NCBI GenBank assembly: GCA_902760755.1
Contig: CACWHK010000025.1
Coordinates: forward strand, 1-35,217
Direction of reading: 5' to 3'
Length of the DNA stretch: 35,217 bases
DNA from: an uncultured Lachnospiraceae bacterium
GTDB taxonomy: Bacteria; Bacillota; Clostridia; Lachnospirales; Lachnospiraceae
Made by a program: the position numbers and the translations under genes. Numbering within the stretch: the first letter of the stretch is position 1; every line of letters starts with the position of its first letter. Below the pieces are notes generated by a model that did no database searches, was not told where the DNA came from, and worked only from the letters and a program-made list of their open reading frames with translations. Shown here piece after piece: positions 24,732 through 34,200 of this stretch.

Positions 24732-25878
24732 TGGAAGAGTAAAGCGCATAGTAAGAAGGATCACCCGGAGTCCGTACCGGACTTCGGTGGTGATCCTTTT
24801 GTTTTTGACTCTGGTTTTTAACCTTCTTACTCTGTGGAAGGGCTTCTGCGACTTCTTCACGACCTACATTACACCGGTCATTCTGAATACCTACGGAAGG
24901 TTCTCGGACCTCTTTCCATTTTCCTTCGGAGAGGTGCTGATCATTGTGGGACTGCTGCTTGTGGCTGCGGTTCCGATCCTCGGAATCCTCCTTATCTTCC
25001 TTCGGAAGAAGGGGGTGTACCGGAAGTTCTGCGGGTTCTTTTACAAGACATTTCTCATGATCCTGCTGTCCGTGGCTCTGGTCATGACTCTCAACTGTTC
25101 CATCCCCTACGGCTGCTCCGACATGGCCGTAAAGGAGAATGCACGGACCTATACGGTGGGAGAGCTGGAGAAGCTCCGCACCTATCTGGTTGAAAAATGT
25201 AACGCCATGGCTGCAGAGTTTCCGCGGGATGCGGAAGGGCACTTAATCTACGATCCGGACATGGAGGAGCTGAATGAAGAGGCAAGAAGTCTCATGCAGT
25301 CCCTTGGGGATGAGTATCCACGGCTTTCCGGGTACTATCCGGATATGAAGCCCATTTTCTTCTCATCCATCATGTCACAGAGCCGTCTCATGGGGATCTT
25401 CTTCCCGTTCTCCATGGAGGCAAACTACAACACGAAGATGTTTACCATCAATCATGCCTTTGTCTTCTGCCATGAGTATGCACATCTGAAGGGCTACATG
25501 CAGGAGGACGAGGCCAACTTCCTGGCGTATCTTGCCTGCCTTCGCTCCAAGGATCCGTACGTTGTCTACGCCGGATATATCGGGGTGCTGGACTATGTGC
25601 TGAATGCTTATGCCGATAACGTGAAGGAGGCGGATCCGGAACGATTTAAAGCGCAGGTAAAGACCTCGCAGCTGGTTCGAAATGATGACATCTTCCTTAC
25701 GAAGGAAGCCTGGGCCAAGGTGGAGGAGTCCTCCATCTTCAGCACCAAGACGCTGGAGGACCTCCATGACGACTTCACCAACGGGTACATGCATTACTAC
25801 GGGATCGAGGATGGAACCGCCAGCTACGGGCGGGTGACGGACCTGCTGCTGCAGTATTATGACGGAGTTCTTTACTAA
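24718..25878 (+). CDS. Membrane DUF3810-like zinc metallopeptidase
   Basis: This encodes 386 residues starting at ATG 24718, inside the end of araD in another frame, so the two are probably translationally coupled; no clear ribosome site is visible. Three hydrophobic segments (about 22-40, 72-95, 111-127) precede a soluble domain. The zinc motif HEYAH (252-256) and a downstream EDEAN (263-267) form an HExxH...E gluzincin-like site, as in the DUF3810 family. Substrates of that family are unknown to me. The functional link with arabinose use may be accidental; the following secreted amidase-like gene suggests a wall role instead. Confidence 0.82.
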   Translation: MDKTDGRVKRIVRRITRSPYRTSVVILLFLTLVFNLLTLWKGFCDFFTTYITPVILNTYGRFSDLFPFSFGEVLIIVGLLLVAAVPILGILLIFLRKKGVYRKFCGFFYKTFLMILLSVALVMTLNCSIPYGCSDMAVKENARTYTVGELEKLRTYLVEKCNAMAAEFPRDAEGHLIYDPDMEELNEEARSLMQSLGDEYPRLSGYYPDMKPIFFSSIMSQSRLMGIFFPFSMEANYNTKMFTINHAFVFCHEYAHLKGYMQEDEANFLAYLACLRSKDPYVVYAGYIGVLDYVLNAYADNVKEADPERFKAQVKTSQLVRNDDIFLTKEAWAKVEESSIFSTKTLEDLHDDFTNGYMHYYGIEDGTASYGRVTDLLLQYYDGVLY

Positions 25879-25890
25879 GGGAGGAGAACT

Positions 25891-27192
25891 ATGACTAAAG
25901 GGAGAATCGCGCTTCTTGGCGTTCTTGTCTGCTTTCTTATTATCTGGGCCAGGGAATACCCGGTGCTTGCAGACGGTGTCACCTACAACGGAGAAGCAGC
26001 CATAGTCTTTGCCGACGGACACTGCCGGGCGGATGAGAATGCGAGGATGACACCGAACCGCTGCGTGAATGGCTGGTTCTGTGCCGCATTTGTATCCAAA
26101 TGCCTGCAGGCCGGGGGCCTCGACTTCTACAACAGCAGCTCCACCGAGCTGCACGCGGAACTGGTGGCCAGCGGGCTTTTTACGGAATATGTGGTCCCGA
26201 ATGACAGCGACCATATCCATATCGATGACGTTCCGGGGGAGCTGGCCATCGGAGATGTATTCTTTTATTACTGCGATCATGAGACGGACGGGAAGCCGTA
26301 CACACATACGCAGATCTTTGCAGGCTGGACCGATGACGGAAGGGCTATTTTTTACTCCCACAATTACCGCGTCATCGGCAGGGCCGACAATTACTACAGC
26401 TGCTATATCTGCGGGATGACACTGAAGGAAGTGCATATCCTGCATTTTAAGAACCCGCCGAAGGATCAACGGGGACCGTATCCTGCAAATCACTGGCTGA
26501 AGGTGAAGGGAAAGTGGTACTATTTCGGCTATGACGGAAAGCCGCTGACCGGGCTTCAGACACTGGAGGGCGGGAAGTATTTCTTCAACGCGTCCGGAGC
26601 CATGCAGACGGGCTGGAAGAAGATCAGTGGCAAATGGTATTACTTCGGAAAGAGCGGTACCATGCTGACAGACTGGAAGCGTCTGGATGGGAAGTGGTAC
26701 TATTTCGGAACGAATGGTGCCATGCAGACCGGATGGAAGCGGATCGACGAAGAGTGGTATTATTTCCCGGCGTCCGGGGCCATGACCACGGGGTGGAAGA
26801 ACATCGGAGGTAAGTGGTACTGCTTCACGGCGCGAGGGGCGATGCGAACCGGGTGGTACCGGTTCGAGGGAGCGCGGTACTACTTCGATGATTCCGGGCG
26901 AATGGCAACCCGCTGGAAGAAAATCAATGATGAGTGGTACTACTTTGCGACTTCCGGAGTATTGCAGACCGGCTGGCAGATGATCAGCGGAAGGAGGTAC
27001 TACTTCCGAAACTCCGGTATGATGCAGACCGGACTTACAACCATCGACGGGGTAGTTTACTACTTTGACCTTGAAGAGGGCATGCAGACCGGAGAGGTTG
27101 AGATTGATGGGATGTGCTTTACATTTGACGAAGAAGGAGTACTGATCGGTGTGGAACCGATCCCGGAGGAAGTGGTCATAGAGGAGGAATGA
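25891..27192 (+). CDS. Secreted amidase-like cell-wall protein with 11 wall-binding repeats
   Basis: This encodes 433 residues from ATG 25891, after GGGAGGAG. A signal peptide (residues 1-27, LLGVLVCFLIIW, VLADG) precedes a catalytic-looking domain at about 30-190: C64 in GWFCAAFVSKCLQAGG and H139 in YTHTQIFAG match the Cys-His pattern of the Amidase_6/CHAP/NlpC type of peptidoglycan hydrolases. From about 203 to 420 there are eleven 20-residue repeats of choline/glucan-binding type (for example WKKISGKWYYFGKSGTMLTD), matching a 60-base DNA period. The tail is acidic (EEVVIEEE). It would act outside the cell on peptidoglycan. The domain family is probable, not certain. A 12-base gap from the metallopeptidase gene suggests one transcript. 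Confidence 0.83.
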   Translation: MTKGRIALLGVLVCFLIIWAREYPVLADGVTYNGEAAIVFADGHCRADENARMTPNRCVNGWFCAAFVSKCLQAGGLDFYNSSSTELHAELVASGLFTEYVVPNDSDHIHIDDVPGELAIGDVFFYYCDHETDGKPYTHTQIFAGWTDDGRAIFYSHNYRVIGRADNYYSCYICGMTLKEVHILHFKNPPKDQRGPYPANHWLKVKGKWYYFGYDGKPLTGLQTLEGGKYFFNASGAMQTGWKKISGKWYYFGKSGTMLTDWKRLDGKWYYFGTNGAMQTGWKRIDEEWYYFPASGAMTTGWKNIGGKWYCFTARGAMRTGWYRFEGARYYFDDSGRMATRWKKINDEWYYFATSGVLQTGWQMISGRRYYFRNSGMMQTGLTTIDGVVYYFDLEEGMQTGEVEIDGMCFTFDEEGVLIGVEPIPEEVVIEEE

Positions 27193-27196
27193 CAAC

Positions 27197-27721
27197 ATGG
27201 ATAGCTTTGGAACGTATCAGGGAGCGTATGAGATCTTCAGAAATGTGAACTGGATAGGGGCAAGGGAGAACTGTATCATCGGAGCCGTTGTGGACCAGTC
27301 GAAGAGCAGCTCCTTTACGGCCTCCATGGTAGGCTACGGAGCCCTCGGACCCGCGGGAGCGCTGGTAGGAGAGGTGATCGGAAGGGAACGGGACGAGAGG
27401 GTCAGCCATATCTACGATTATCTCTTCGTACTCATGAACCTGACGGAGAACGGTGTCGGGATCATGCCGGTTCGTGGTAGCGGACTTCGTCTCTGCCCCG
27501 AGAAGCAGGGCCCTGTTTATGAAGGCTTTGTATTTTACTATTATCAGGAACTGGCGGAGATTTCGGTGAAGAACTATTTCGGCATCCGAAAGAGTGTAAA
27601 GACGATCATGATCAAACTGGCGGATGGGAATAAGCTGTACTTTACGGCAAATATGGTGGAGAAGCCCATGCCCTATCAGGAGAACGGGATGAAGCTTCTG
27701 GTGAGCCGTTATCAGAAATAA
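27197..27721 (+). CDS. Unrecognised 174-residue protein
   Basis: ATG 27197 lies four bases after the preceding stop, and its ribosome site (GAGGAGG, 27181-27187) is inside the end of that gene, so coupling is likely. The protein has a short glycine-rich hydrophobic stretch (GYGALGPAGALVGEVIG, about 50-66) that may touch a membrane. The rest is mixed alpha/beta with several aromatic residues (YEGFVFYYYQEL). It has no signal peptide or catalytic motif. I do not recognise a family. Confidence 0.7.
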   Translation: MDSFGTYQGAYEIFRNVNWIGARENCIIGAVVDQSKSSSFTASMVGYGALGPAGALVGEVIGRERDERVSHIYDYLFVLMNLTENGVGIMPVRGSGLRLCPEKQGPVYEGFVFYYYQELAEISVKNYFGIRKSVKTIMIKLADGNKLYFTANMVEKPMPYQENGMKLLVSRYQK

Positions 27722-27747
27722 GATGAATTGAAAGCGGGGTGGAGCAT

Positions 27748-28440
27748 TTGGAGTTTTTTTACGGAATGAGCAGATCATTTTCGACGAAGAATAATGCACA
27801 GTACGAAGCAATCGGTGCCTTCTGGGATGAGATGTCCGAAACGTACGGACTGGAGAACCTGAGAGGTGTGGGCTACGGCTGGACGGAGGATACCATAGAA
27901 TATGCCATAGGCCTGAAGGATGACATGCTCGATGATTATGATTGCGAGATCTGTTTTCCGGAGGAAAACTGGCATACCGTAAAGGGCAGGACCGAAGAGC
28001 TGGGGAAGCTTTACGACGAGATTTACAGGGAAGGGAGACTGGATATGGAGATTGAAACCTTTACCAAGGACGGAGAGTGCGAGATCAGCTACTACAGAAT
28101 GACGGATGAGTGGAAGAAGGAAATAATCCATGTCCGGGACCTGGTGGCATTCGGTGCCGAAAGGTGCAGCGCGTATCTTCGGTTGAATGAACCGGAAAAG
28201 ATCGATATGGTCTCAAATTTCATGTATACGAAGAATTCTTCCGTTCACTGGTTTGATGAGGCCAGCTACGGAATGTGCACTCACCATTGTACGAAGGAAG
28301 AAGCGGCAGAGGTCCTGGAGCTGCTGAAGAAATCAGATGTTGAACAGTGGCAATACACCCTCGACCTGAGGAGTATTCCGGTGACGAAGGAAGTAAAGGA
28401 CCTGGTGATACGGATACTGGAGGACAGCTTGAGAAATTAA
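27748..28440 (+). CDS. GyrI-like effector-binding-domain protein (tentative)
   Basis: The start is uncertain: TTG 27748 follows GGGGTGG at 27736-27742; GTG 27739 and ATG 27766 are alternatives in the same frame. From the TTG the product is 230 residues. Its first ~125 residues read like the GyrI/AraC effector-binding fold: IGAFWDEM, a strand pair, then WHTVKGRTEELGKLYDEIYREG and the closing acidic strand. The last ~95 residues are a separate extension with no known motif. Such domains bind small molecules. It is placed between two wall-protein genes, but no functional link can be shown. Confidence 0.6.
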   Translation: MEFFYGMSRSFSTKNNAQYEAIGAFWDEMSETYGLENLRGVGYGWTEDTIEYAIGLKDDMLDDYDCEICFPEENWHTVKGRTEELGKLYDEIYREGRLDMEIETFTKDGECEISYYRMTDEWKKEIIHVRDLVAFGAERCSAYLRLNEPEKIDMVSNFMYTKNSSVHWFDEASYGMCTHHCTKEEAAEVLELLKKSDVEQWQYTLDLRSIPVTKEVKDLVIRILEDSLRN

Positions 28441-28520
28441 TCGTATTTAATCTGCTTTCAACCTATGCCCCTTGGGGACGGATGGATGTGCAAAAAAAGT
28501 GTATCATATATATCAATATA

Positions 28521-28529
28521 TGTTATACT
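28521..28529 (+). promoter_or_regulatory. Candidate extended -10 promoter
   Basis: TGTTATACT gives TGN plus TATACT, 45 bases before the DUF6273-protein start. No convincing -35 box is present. Confidence 0.4.
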
Positions 28530-28573
28530 GTGTAAGTAGTTAATTATTCAAATCAAAGAAGGGGGCTACGAAA

Positions 28574-29794
28574 ATGCAAAAAATGGGAAGGATGAAGAAG
28601 CTTTGTTGTGCAACCCTGATGCTGGGCATGATGCTGCCGCAGGTAGTTGGCAGCGGAAATGTATCGGAGGCGGCTTCAGGAACCTGGAGGCACACCTCTA
28701 AGGGATGGTGGTATTCCTACTCCGACGGATCGTATGCAGTGAACGACTGGGTGCAGTACGGTGGAAAATGGTATTACTTTGGCGAAGACGGTTACATGGT
28801 GACCGGCTGGAAGCAGATTGGGAAGAAGTGGTACTTCTTCGGCAAAGACGGTGCGATGGTGACCGGCTGGAAGCAGGAAGGTGGAAAGTGGTACTATTTC
28901 GATAAAAACGGCGCGATGGTGACCGGCTGGAAGATGATCGGCAGGAAGTGGTACTTCTTTGCTAACGGCAAGATGATCACGGGCTGGAAGAAGATCGGCG
29001 GGAATTGGTACTTCTTCGCTAACGGAATTATGGTCACCGGAGCAACGAAAATCAAGGGGAAGGTGTATCTCTTCGGTGATGACGGCGCGTGGATAGATCT
29101 TTCACAACTGAAGGCAGGAGATGTTATCACCTTAGGAGAGTATGAGCAGGATAACAATCTGTCAAACGGACAGGAACCCATCGAGTGGACAGTTCTGGAT
29201 AATAAGAAGGACGGAACGCTGTTGGTGGTGAGTAAGTATATTCTGGATGGTAAGAAGTACAATGAAGAAAAAGCTGACGTCACCTGGGAAACCTGTACGC
29301 TCAGGAAATGGCTGAACAGTACCTTCCTGGATACCGCCTTCACGGAAGATGAGCAGGCTTTCATAGCAAAATCAACTGTGAAGAATGCGGATAATCCGGA
29401 GTATGGAACTAAGGGCGGAAATAATACAAAGGATCAGATATTCCTTCTCAGTTACGATGAGGCCAAAAAGTATTTCAGAGATAAAATATTTTATGATCGT
29501 GAAGATCATCCGGAAGAAGAAATTTACAGCGACGAGCGCAAGTGTGCACCGACTTTATACGCAGAGGCACAGGGTGTAGATTTAATGGATATTGATGAAG
29601 AATGGGCAGAGGCTTATGAAATGCTTTTTGCCCACGGTAGCAATTGGTGGTTACGGTCGCCCGGCGAGGAGTCTGACTATGCTATGGTTACCGGCATGGA
29701 AGGTCGTGTCTATGAAGATGGATATGAAGTAGATTTTGTGTCATATTATTCTAAGTTAGTAGGTGTTCGCCCCGCTATGATCATTATTCCTTAG
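28574..29794 (+). CDS. Secreted wall-binding repeat protein with C-terminal DUF6273-like domain
   Basis: This encodes 406 residues from ATG 28574, with AAGGGGG upstream. A signal peptide covers about residues 1-34 (ATLMLGMMLPQVVG, cut near SEAASG). Seven repeats of 19-21 residues follow (about 38-176), such as WKQIGKKWYFFGKDGAMVTG; the DNA is nearly identical at a 60-base step (GACCGGCTGG at 28801, 28861, 28921). The C-terminal ~230 residues (LKAGDVITLGEYEQ; IEWTVLD; TLRKWLNSTFLDTAF; NWWLRSPG; VGVRPAM) match the DUF6273 type, which I know only as a domain of unknown function. Repeats should tether it to the wall. A terminator follows. Confidence 0.85.
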   Translation: MQKMGRMKKLCCATLMLGMMLPQVVGSGNVSEAASGTWRHTSKGWWYSYSDGSYAVNDWVQYGGKWYYFGEDGYMVTGWKQIGKKWYFFGKDGAMVTGWKQEGGKWYYFDKNGAMVTGWKMIGRKWYFFANGKMITGWKKIGGNWYFFANGIMVTGATKIKGKVYLFGDDGAWIDLSQLKAGDVITLGEYEQDNNLSNGQEPIEWTVLDNKKDGTLLVVSKYILDGKKYNEEKADVTWETCTLRKWLNSTFLDTAFTEDEQAFIAKSTVKNADNPEYGTKGGNNTKDQIFLLSYDEAKKYFRDKIFYDREDHPEEEIYSDERKCAPTLYAEAQGVDLMDIDEEWAEAYEMLFAHGSNWWLRSPGEESDYAMVTGMEGRVYEDGYEVDFVSYYSKLVGVRPAMIIIP

Positions 29795-29851
29795 CATTTA
29801 AGGGTGCCTGTCACCGTGAACATTTTGTGAACTTAACATATTAACACAACG

Positions 29852-29886
29852 AAGGCCGGAGAACGATCTGTTCTCCGGCCTTTTTC
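29852..29886 (+). terminator. Rho-independent terminator
   Basis: GGCCGGAGAAC (29854-29864) pairs perfectly with GTTCTCCGGCC (29870-29880) around GATCT and is followed by five T. AA before the stem lets it work in both directions. Confidence 0.92.
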
Positions 29887-29889
29887 GGT

Positions 29890-30176
29890 TAGGGACGGTC
29901 ATCCCTCTGTATTATGACTATTATACCGACTTGATGGGAAAGATGGAAGCCGCATCAATGGTCAGAGGCTGCACCTTTCCGTGGAGTCGTTTTATTTTTC
30001 CGCCCATTATCCTCCTTTTCGAATCTCTTTGCAAGGGGAAATTCACGTTGATCATGAGCTCGTTTTCTTTCGCCGGGAAGTATGATAAAATGATAACATC
30101 CTTGTTCTTCCGAGGCCGTAAGGCCGAAGGATCTAATTAACCTTTCATATTGTTCAGGATCAGAGAGGATGAAAAA
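29890..30176 (+). other. Gap without a recognisable gene
   Basis: Frames here are short and unlike proteins. AT-rich stretches alternate with GAGGCCGTAAGGCCGAAGGATC (in pieces near 30111-30132), which vaguely recalls the end of the dispersed repeat. I see no promoter or RNA fold I can support. Confidence 0.4.
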
Positions 30177-30245
30177 ATGGTAAGAGTAAAAAGAATCGCC
30201 GGCGGAACGGATAACTGCTACCTGGTGGTGAACGGGAAGTTCTGA
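30177..30245 (+). pseudogene. N-terminal stub of an MBL-fold-like hydrolase gene
   Basis: ATG 30177 has AGAGAGGA upstream and begins MVRVKRIAGGTDNCYLVV, the usual first two strands of metallo-beta-lactamase-fold hydrolases, then meets TGA at 30243-30245 after 22 codons. The remaining ~200 residues are absent; the sequence changes to the GNAT gene. The assignment rests on a very short match. Confidence 0.45.
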
Positions 30246-30274
30246 ATGAGCTTTGGAAAGCGGGGGATGAAACT

Positions 30275-30814
30275 ATGGAACTGAAACGTGTCAGGAAAGA
30301 GGATTATTCCTACTTGAAACGCGTATATGAGAATGCATTTCCGATCGAGGAGCGTGCGCCCTTCAAGCGAGTCTGGCGCTGTGCGGAACGCGGAAAGGCA
30401 GACTTTCTGGGAATCTATGTGCACGGACGCTGCTGCGGGCTTGCGTATCTGGTAAGCCGTGGAGATCTCGTGTATTTCTTCTATCTCGCTTTGGATCCCA
30501 GGGTTCGCGGACGCGGGATCGGGACGAAGGTTCTGAAAGCAGTGGATCAGAGGTGCAGGGATAAGCGGCTGTTCTTTGCGCTTGAGGAATTGGACCCGAA
30601 GGCAAAGAATTACGATATCCGTGTTCGCAGGCATGAGTTGTATAAGCGCTGTGGATTTGTGGATCTACCCTTCAGACTGCATGAGGCAGGGGTGGTTTAC
30701 GCCGTGATGGGCAACGGAAAGGAGCTTCGCCCGGAGGAATACCGGGATCTTATGGACTATCATATGGGAAGATTCATGAGAAAGTTGCTGCATATGCGGT
30801 TGGTCAGAATCTGA
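30275..30814 (+). CDS. GNAT-family N-acetyltransferase
   Basis: This encodes 179 residues from ATG 30275, with GCGGGGG at 30260-30266. The acetyl-CoA-binding motif A is VYFFYLALDPRVRGRGIGTKVLKAV, seen as LALDPRVRGRGIGTKVL (R-G-R-G-I-G loop). The later HELYKRCGFVDLPF is motif B (YkrcGF). Acceptor unknown; protein, antibiotic and small-amine acetylation are all possible. The last ~40 residues (RPEEYRDLMDYHMGRFMRKLL) form an extra helix. It is flanked on both sides by gene fragments. Confidence 0.88.
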   Translation: MELKRVRKEDYSYLKRVYENAFPIEERAPFKRVWRCAERGKADFLGIYVHGRCCGLAYLVSRGDLVYFFYLALDPRVRGRGIGTKVLKAVDQRCRDKRLFFALEELDPKAKNYDIRVRRHELYKRCGFVDLPFRLHEAGVVYAVMGNGKELRPEEYRDLMDYHMGRFMRKLLHMRLVRI

Positions 30815-31060
30815 TCCATCACTACAGCTGAGTTTGAGGAAATCGTGAAGGCATTTGGGGAGAACCTGCATATGCATCTGCGTAAGAGTGACCTTATGAT
30901 GCAGAGCCGCAACAATCAGTTCTTCCTTCTCCTTCCCGAACTGGACCATGCCTACGTGGAACAGGTGGTAGAACGTATCCTGAACACCTTCAATGAAACC
31001 GGTTACGCCGGTAAGGCTCGCGTGGTCTACCAGGCCGCTTACCTTTCGGAAGAAATCTGA
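30815..31060 (+). pseudogene. C-terminal remnant of a GGDEF-like (diguanylate cyclase-type) domain
   Basis: Directly after the GNAT stop the frame is open for 81 codons with no start codon in a good context. It reads EFEEIVKAFGENLHMHLRKSDLMMQ, SRNNQFFLLLPELDHAYVEQVVERI and ends AAYLSEEI, which resembles the middle and end of GGDEF domains (R.GGDEF.vlLP position is SRNNQFFLLLP). The catalytic GG(D/E)EF is not intact (RNNQF). It is either a dead fragment or a degenerate domain; a strong terminator follows. Confidence 0.5.
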
Positions 31061-31067
31061 TACCGAA

Positions 31068-31113
31068 ACAAGTGGAAACCCTCACGGTTGCGAGGGTTTC
31101 CACTTGTTTTTTT
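31068..31113 (+). terminator. Rho-independent terminator, 16-bp perfect stem
   Basis: ACAAGTGGAAACCCTC (31068-31083) pairs without mismatch with GAGGGTTTCCACTTGT (31092-31107), followed by a T run to 31113. Confidence 0.93.
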
Positions 31114-31114
31114 A

Positions 31115-31142
31115 TTGACACAACTTGTTTTTTAAATATAAT
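31115..31142 (+). promoter_or_regulatory. Consensus sigma-A-type promoter of the adhesin gene
   Basis: TTGACA (31115-31120) and TATAAT (31137-31142) both match consensus, with a 16-base spacer. It begins two bases after the preceding terminator and lies about 73 bases before the adhesin start. Confidence 0.88.
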
Positions 31143-31214
31143 TAATGGTACTAGGGGAGATATGTCCTGTCTACCGGATGGTGATGGGGCACCTTAAATC
31201 AGGAGGGAGAGACT

Positions 31215-34200
31215 ATGAAAAGAATACTCGCAAAGCACAGGCGTTTGTTCGCTCTGCTTGTGGTGGCAGCCATGCTTCTTTCGGTCCTTCGACCGGAGGC
31301 GATGCGTTGGGTGTCCGCTTCACAGGTGACGGCAGAGGAAGAAACGCGGAATGAAGCAGATGCTTCCGTTATCGATCCGACGAATAACGAAGCAGATGCG
31401 TCCGGCACGAGGTCCGAAACCGTGACGGAAAGTACCGCGGATGCTGAGGACACTGCTCAGGATACGGGGGCGAAGACCCTCTCGGTTCGTGTACCCGAAA
31501 GCGGCTGCACCATCACCATTCAGGCACCGGAGGGAAGTCTGCCCTACCCGGCAGATGAGTTGGCTGTTACAGCCCGAGAGCTGCAGCCGGGATCTGATGA
31601 ATACAATGAATACTACAATGCGTCTATGGAGGCACTGGATCTTGAAGTATCCGAGAGTGTCTCTTTTGCGCGTTTCTTTGATATTCAGATCCTGAGAAAC
31701 GGTCAGGAGATCGAGCCGGAGTCTCCGGTAGAAGTTAAGATCGAGTATGATAAGAAAGAAGCGCCCGAGGTCTCTGAAGGCGCGGAGCTTTCTGTTGTAC
31801 ACTTCGCAGAGGAGGGCACCGAGGTCATCGAGAACGTTGATGTCAGCGATGATGCCACGGAGATCGTGTACGAGCAGGGGAGTTTCTCCGTTGTAGCAAC
31901 GATTGTTACAGAACCGGCTCCATCAGCGGAAGGGACGCTTTATGCTGTTGTGGCTAAACATGATGGTAAGGTTTTTATCGTGCAGGGTGATGGTACCCTT
32001 ACGGAAGTGGTTAATTACGATGAGGAAGGTGATAAGATCACTAAGGTGTATACCAATAATCCTATGTTGTGGTCTTATTTCATAGATGCGGAAGGATCAT
32101 ATCTGCGTTATTCAACAGAGGGATATGATTTCGATTGGTCTAATCAGGCGACAACCTTCGCAAAAGCCTACATAGATCCAATAAGCCAAAATGGTGTTAC
32201 CTATGAGGTTCCGGAAAAGAATCCGGATGGAACTGTAAAGAAGGTGGAGGGAAAAACCGTATTTGTATCTCCGAAGGATCATGCGTCGATCACTTTGGAT
32301 GATTGGAAACATATCTATCATTTGGAAGGTGCGGACGACTACAGTTTTATTGCGGTGGGGCCAAATGGACGAATCGTAGGTGGTCTGTCTCCTTTTGATC
32401 TTGATCAACTTGATATCATCAATGGTACGGAGTTTTATCTCGCAAAAGTGAGTGATGATCTGGCAGTGACCGATAAGATGCCATATTACCACATGGTGAA
32501 TCATATCGATATCTCGATCAGCGATACTGTGTCCACAAAACTCCATCTGGCATATGGAACGTACTATGATAAGGATGGGAACCAGATCCTTACGATTGAC
32601 AGAACAACACCTGAGGAGGATCAGTATACTACGGTTTTGGAGGATGTCTCTGTAGGTCAGGAACATCTAAGAAATGCCAAGATTGAGACCTTCTGTAATG
32701 GTGCTCCGATTGACAATGTATACTATATTACTGGATATACAGCCAATGCACCTTCGGGATTTAGTGATTCGCAGGTGCGTATTGAAGGTGGATTTAAGGT
32801 CGCAAATCTTCCTACTGCCGACCTGGGGCATTATACATCGAATACTGCTGAGATTAAAGCGGCGAGATTAAAACCGGAGAATCAAATTCGATATAAGGTT
32901 ACAGCAGTTGAACCGGATGTGGAATTCTATTATCGAAACCCTAAGAATCCTACAGAATATCTGTATGATTCAATGGGGAAAAAGATATCTGTATCCGGTA
33001 CGGTAACCATATCTGCTGAATTCGGATACTGGGACGCTGACAATAAGTGCCCTCCGCTTCAGGCTTCATGGAGTCAGGTGGATCATGATAACTGGACACA
33101 GGGAGGAATCCTTACACAGGGTACCAGTGGAATGGATTTCATTCTGGATGGTGATTCTCATGTGGATCTTGATCCGGTTGCGCTCGAGATCACTAAGACC
33201 ATCGTTGATAAAGATGGAAATACCATCCATCCTTCGGAAGATTTGAATAATCTTAAGTTTGATGTTTATCAGGATACCGGTGCGTCTTCGGATGCTGTTA
33301 AGGATTTAGACGTAGGAAGTTTTACGACACCGGCAGATTACACCGGATATATAAAGACCCATTCAGATCTTATGAATGTGGATCATACAAAGGGAACCAC
33401 GATTGTCAACGATCATAACGCAGATCAGGGAATGATCTATATCGTCGAAGATAAGGATTCAATCCCGGATCAGTTTACGGGACAGGATGGAAAGATATGG
33501 GTTTATAAGAATACCTATATCAAGACAGAATATGTCTGGAGAGAACAGGGCGATGAATCAAAGAGGAGTCTGGGGCATATAAGCCCGACTTACACAAAGG
33601 ATGATGCAACATTTGCAAGCATTCCCGAGATTCTGGGTAACTACGGTGAGCCGGACAGTGAAGGAAACAGATTGTTTAATGGTTTCCTTGAATTTGACGT
33701 TTACAATGTATATGAGGAGGCTGAAAAGCCGTCCAAGAAGGAGACGGTTCCTTACGACGGAACCGGGGTACTTGGTGGAGTTAAGGTAGGAGATATCATC
33801 ACCTATGAGATTTCCTATAAGAACTATAAGACAGCGGATACTGATGTTGTGATCAGTGATCAGTTAGATGCAAATGTTGAATTTATCGCTGCAGATAATA
33901 ATGGTGTCTATAGTGATACAGATCATAAGGTGAATTGGACTTTGTCCGGTGTTAAGGCCGGGGCATCCGGGAAGGTAACATTGCAGGTGAAGGTCCTTCC
34001 GAGTGCGCTTGATTCCAATGGCGGACCGGGCAAGGTTGTGAACGGTGGAGATACGGCAACTGTCAAGATCGGGGTTGATCCGGAATACACATTGGAAGAA
34101 GTTGAGAACCCTGTACCGGAAGTGCCGGAGAAGCAGGAAACTGCTCCGTATACCGGAACAGGAGTACTTGGTGCGGTTAAGGTAGGAGATGAGATTACCT

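Noticed and set aside
26500-27150. CRISPR-like array from regular spacing
   Set aside because: The 60-base period is coding, in frame, and encodes wall-binding repeats; there are no unique spacers between identical repeats.
25375-27198. 607-codon minus-strand open frame with a repeating pattern
   Set aside because: Its repeats are just the antisense of the 60-base wall-binding repeats of the amidase-like gene; no ribosome site or domain.
29800-29832. GGGTGCCTG and related GGCACCC strings (also near 3728) as REP-like elements
   Set aside because: The matches are nine bases long, without a convincing hairpin pair or associated transposase.
30111-30135. Sequence near CGTAAGGCCGAAGGATCT as another dispersed repeat copy
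   Set aside because: Only the GAAGGATC end matches; the TGTCAT start is missing, so it may be chance.
29931-30140. 69-codon open frame in the gap after the terminator
   Set aside because: No ribosome site, no recognisable sequence, and composition typical of non-coding DNA.
31161-31196. Short leader peptide frame before the adhesin (11 codons)
   Set aside because: A ribosome-site-like GGGGAG precedes it, but there is no attenuator or regulatory motif to support translation.
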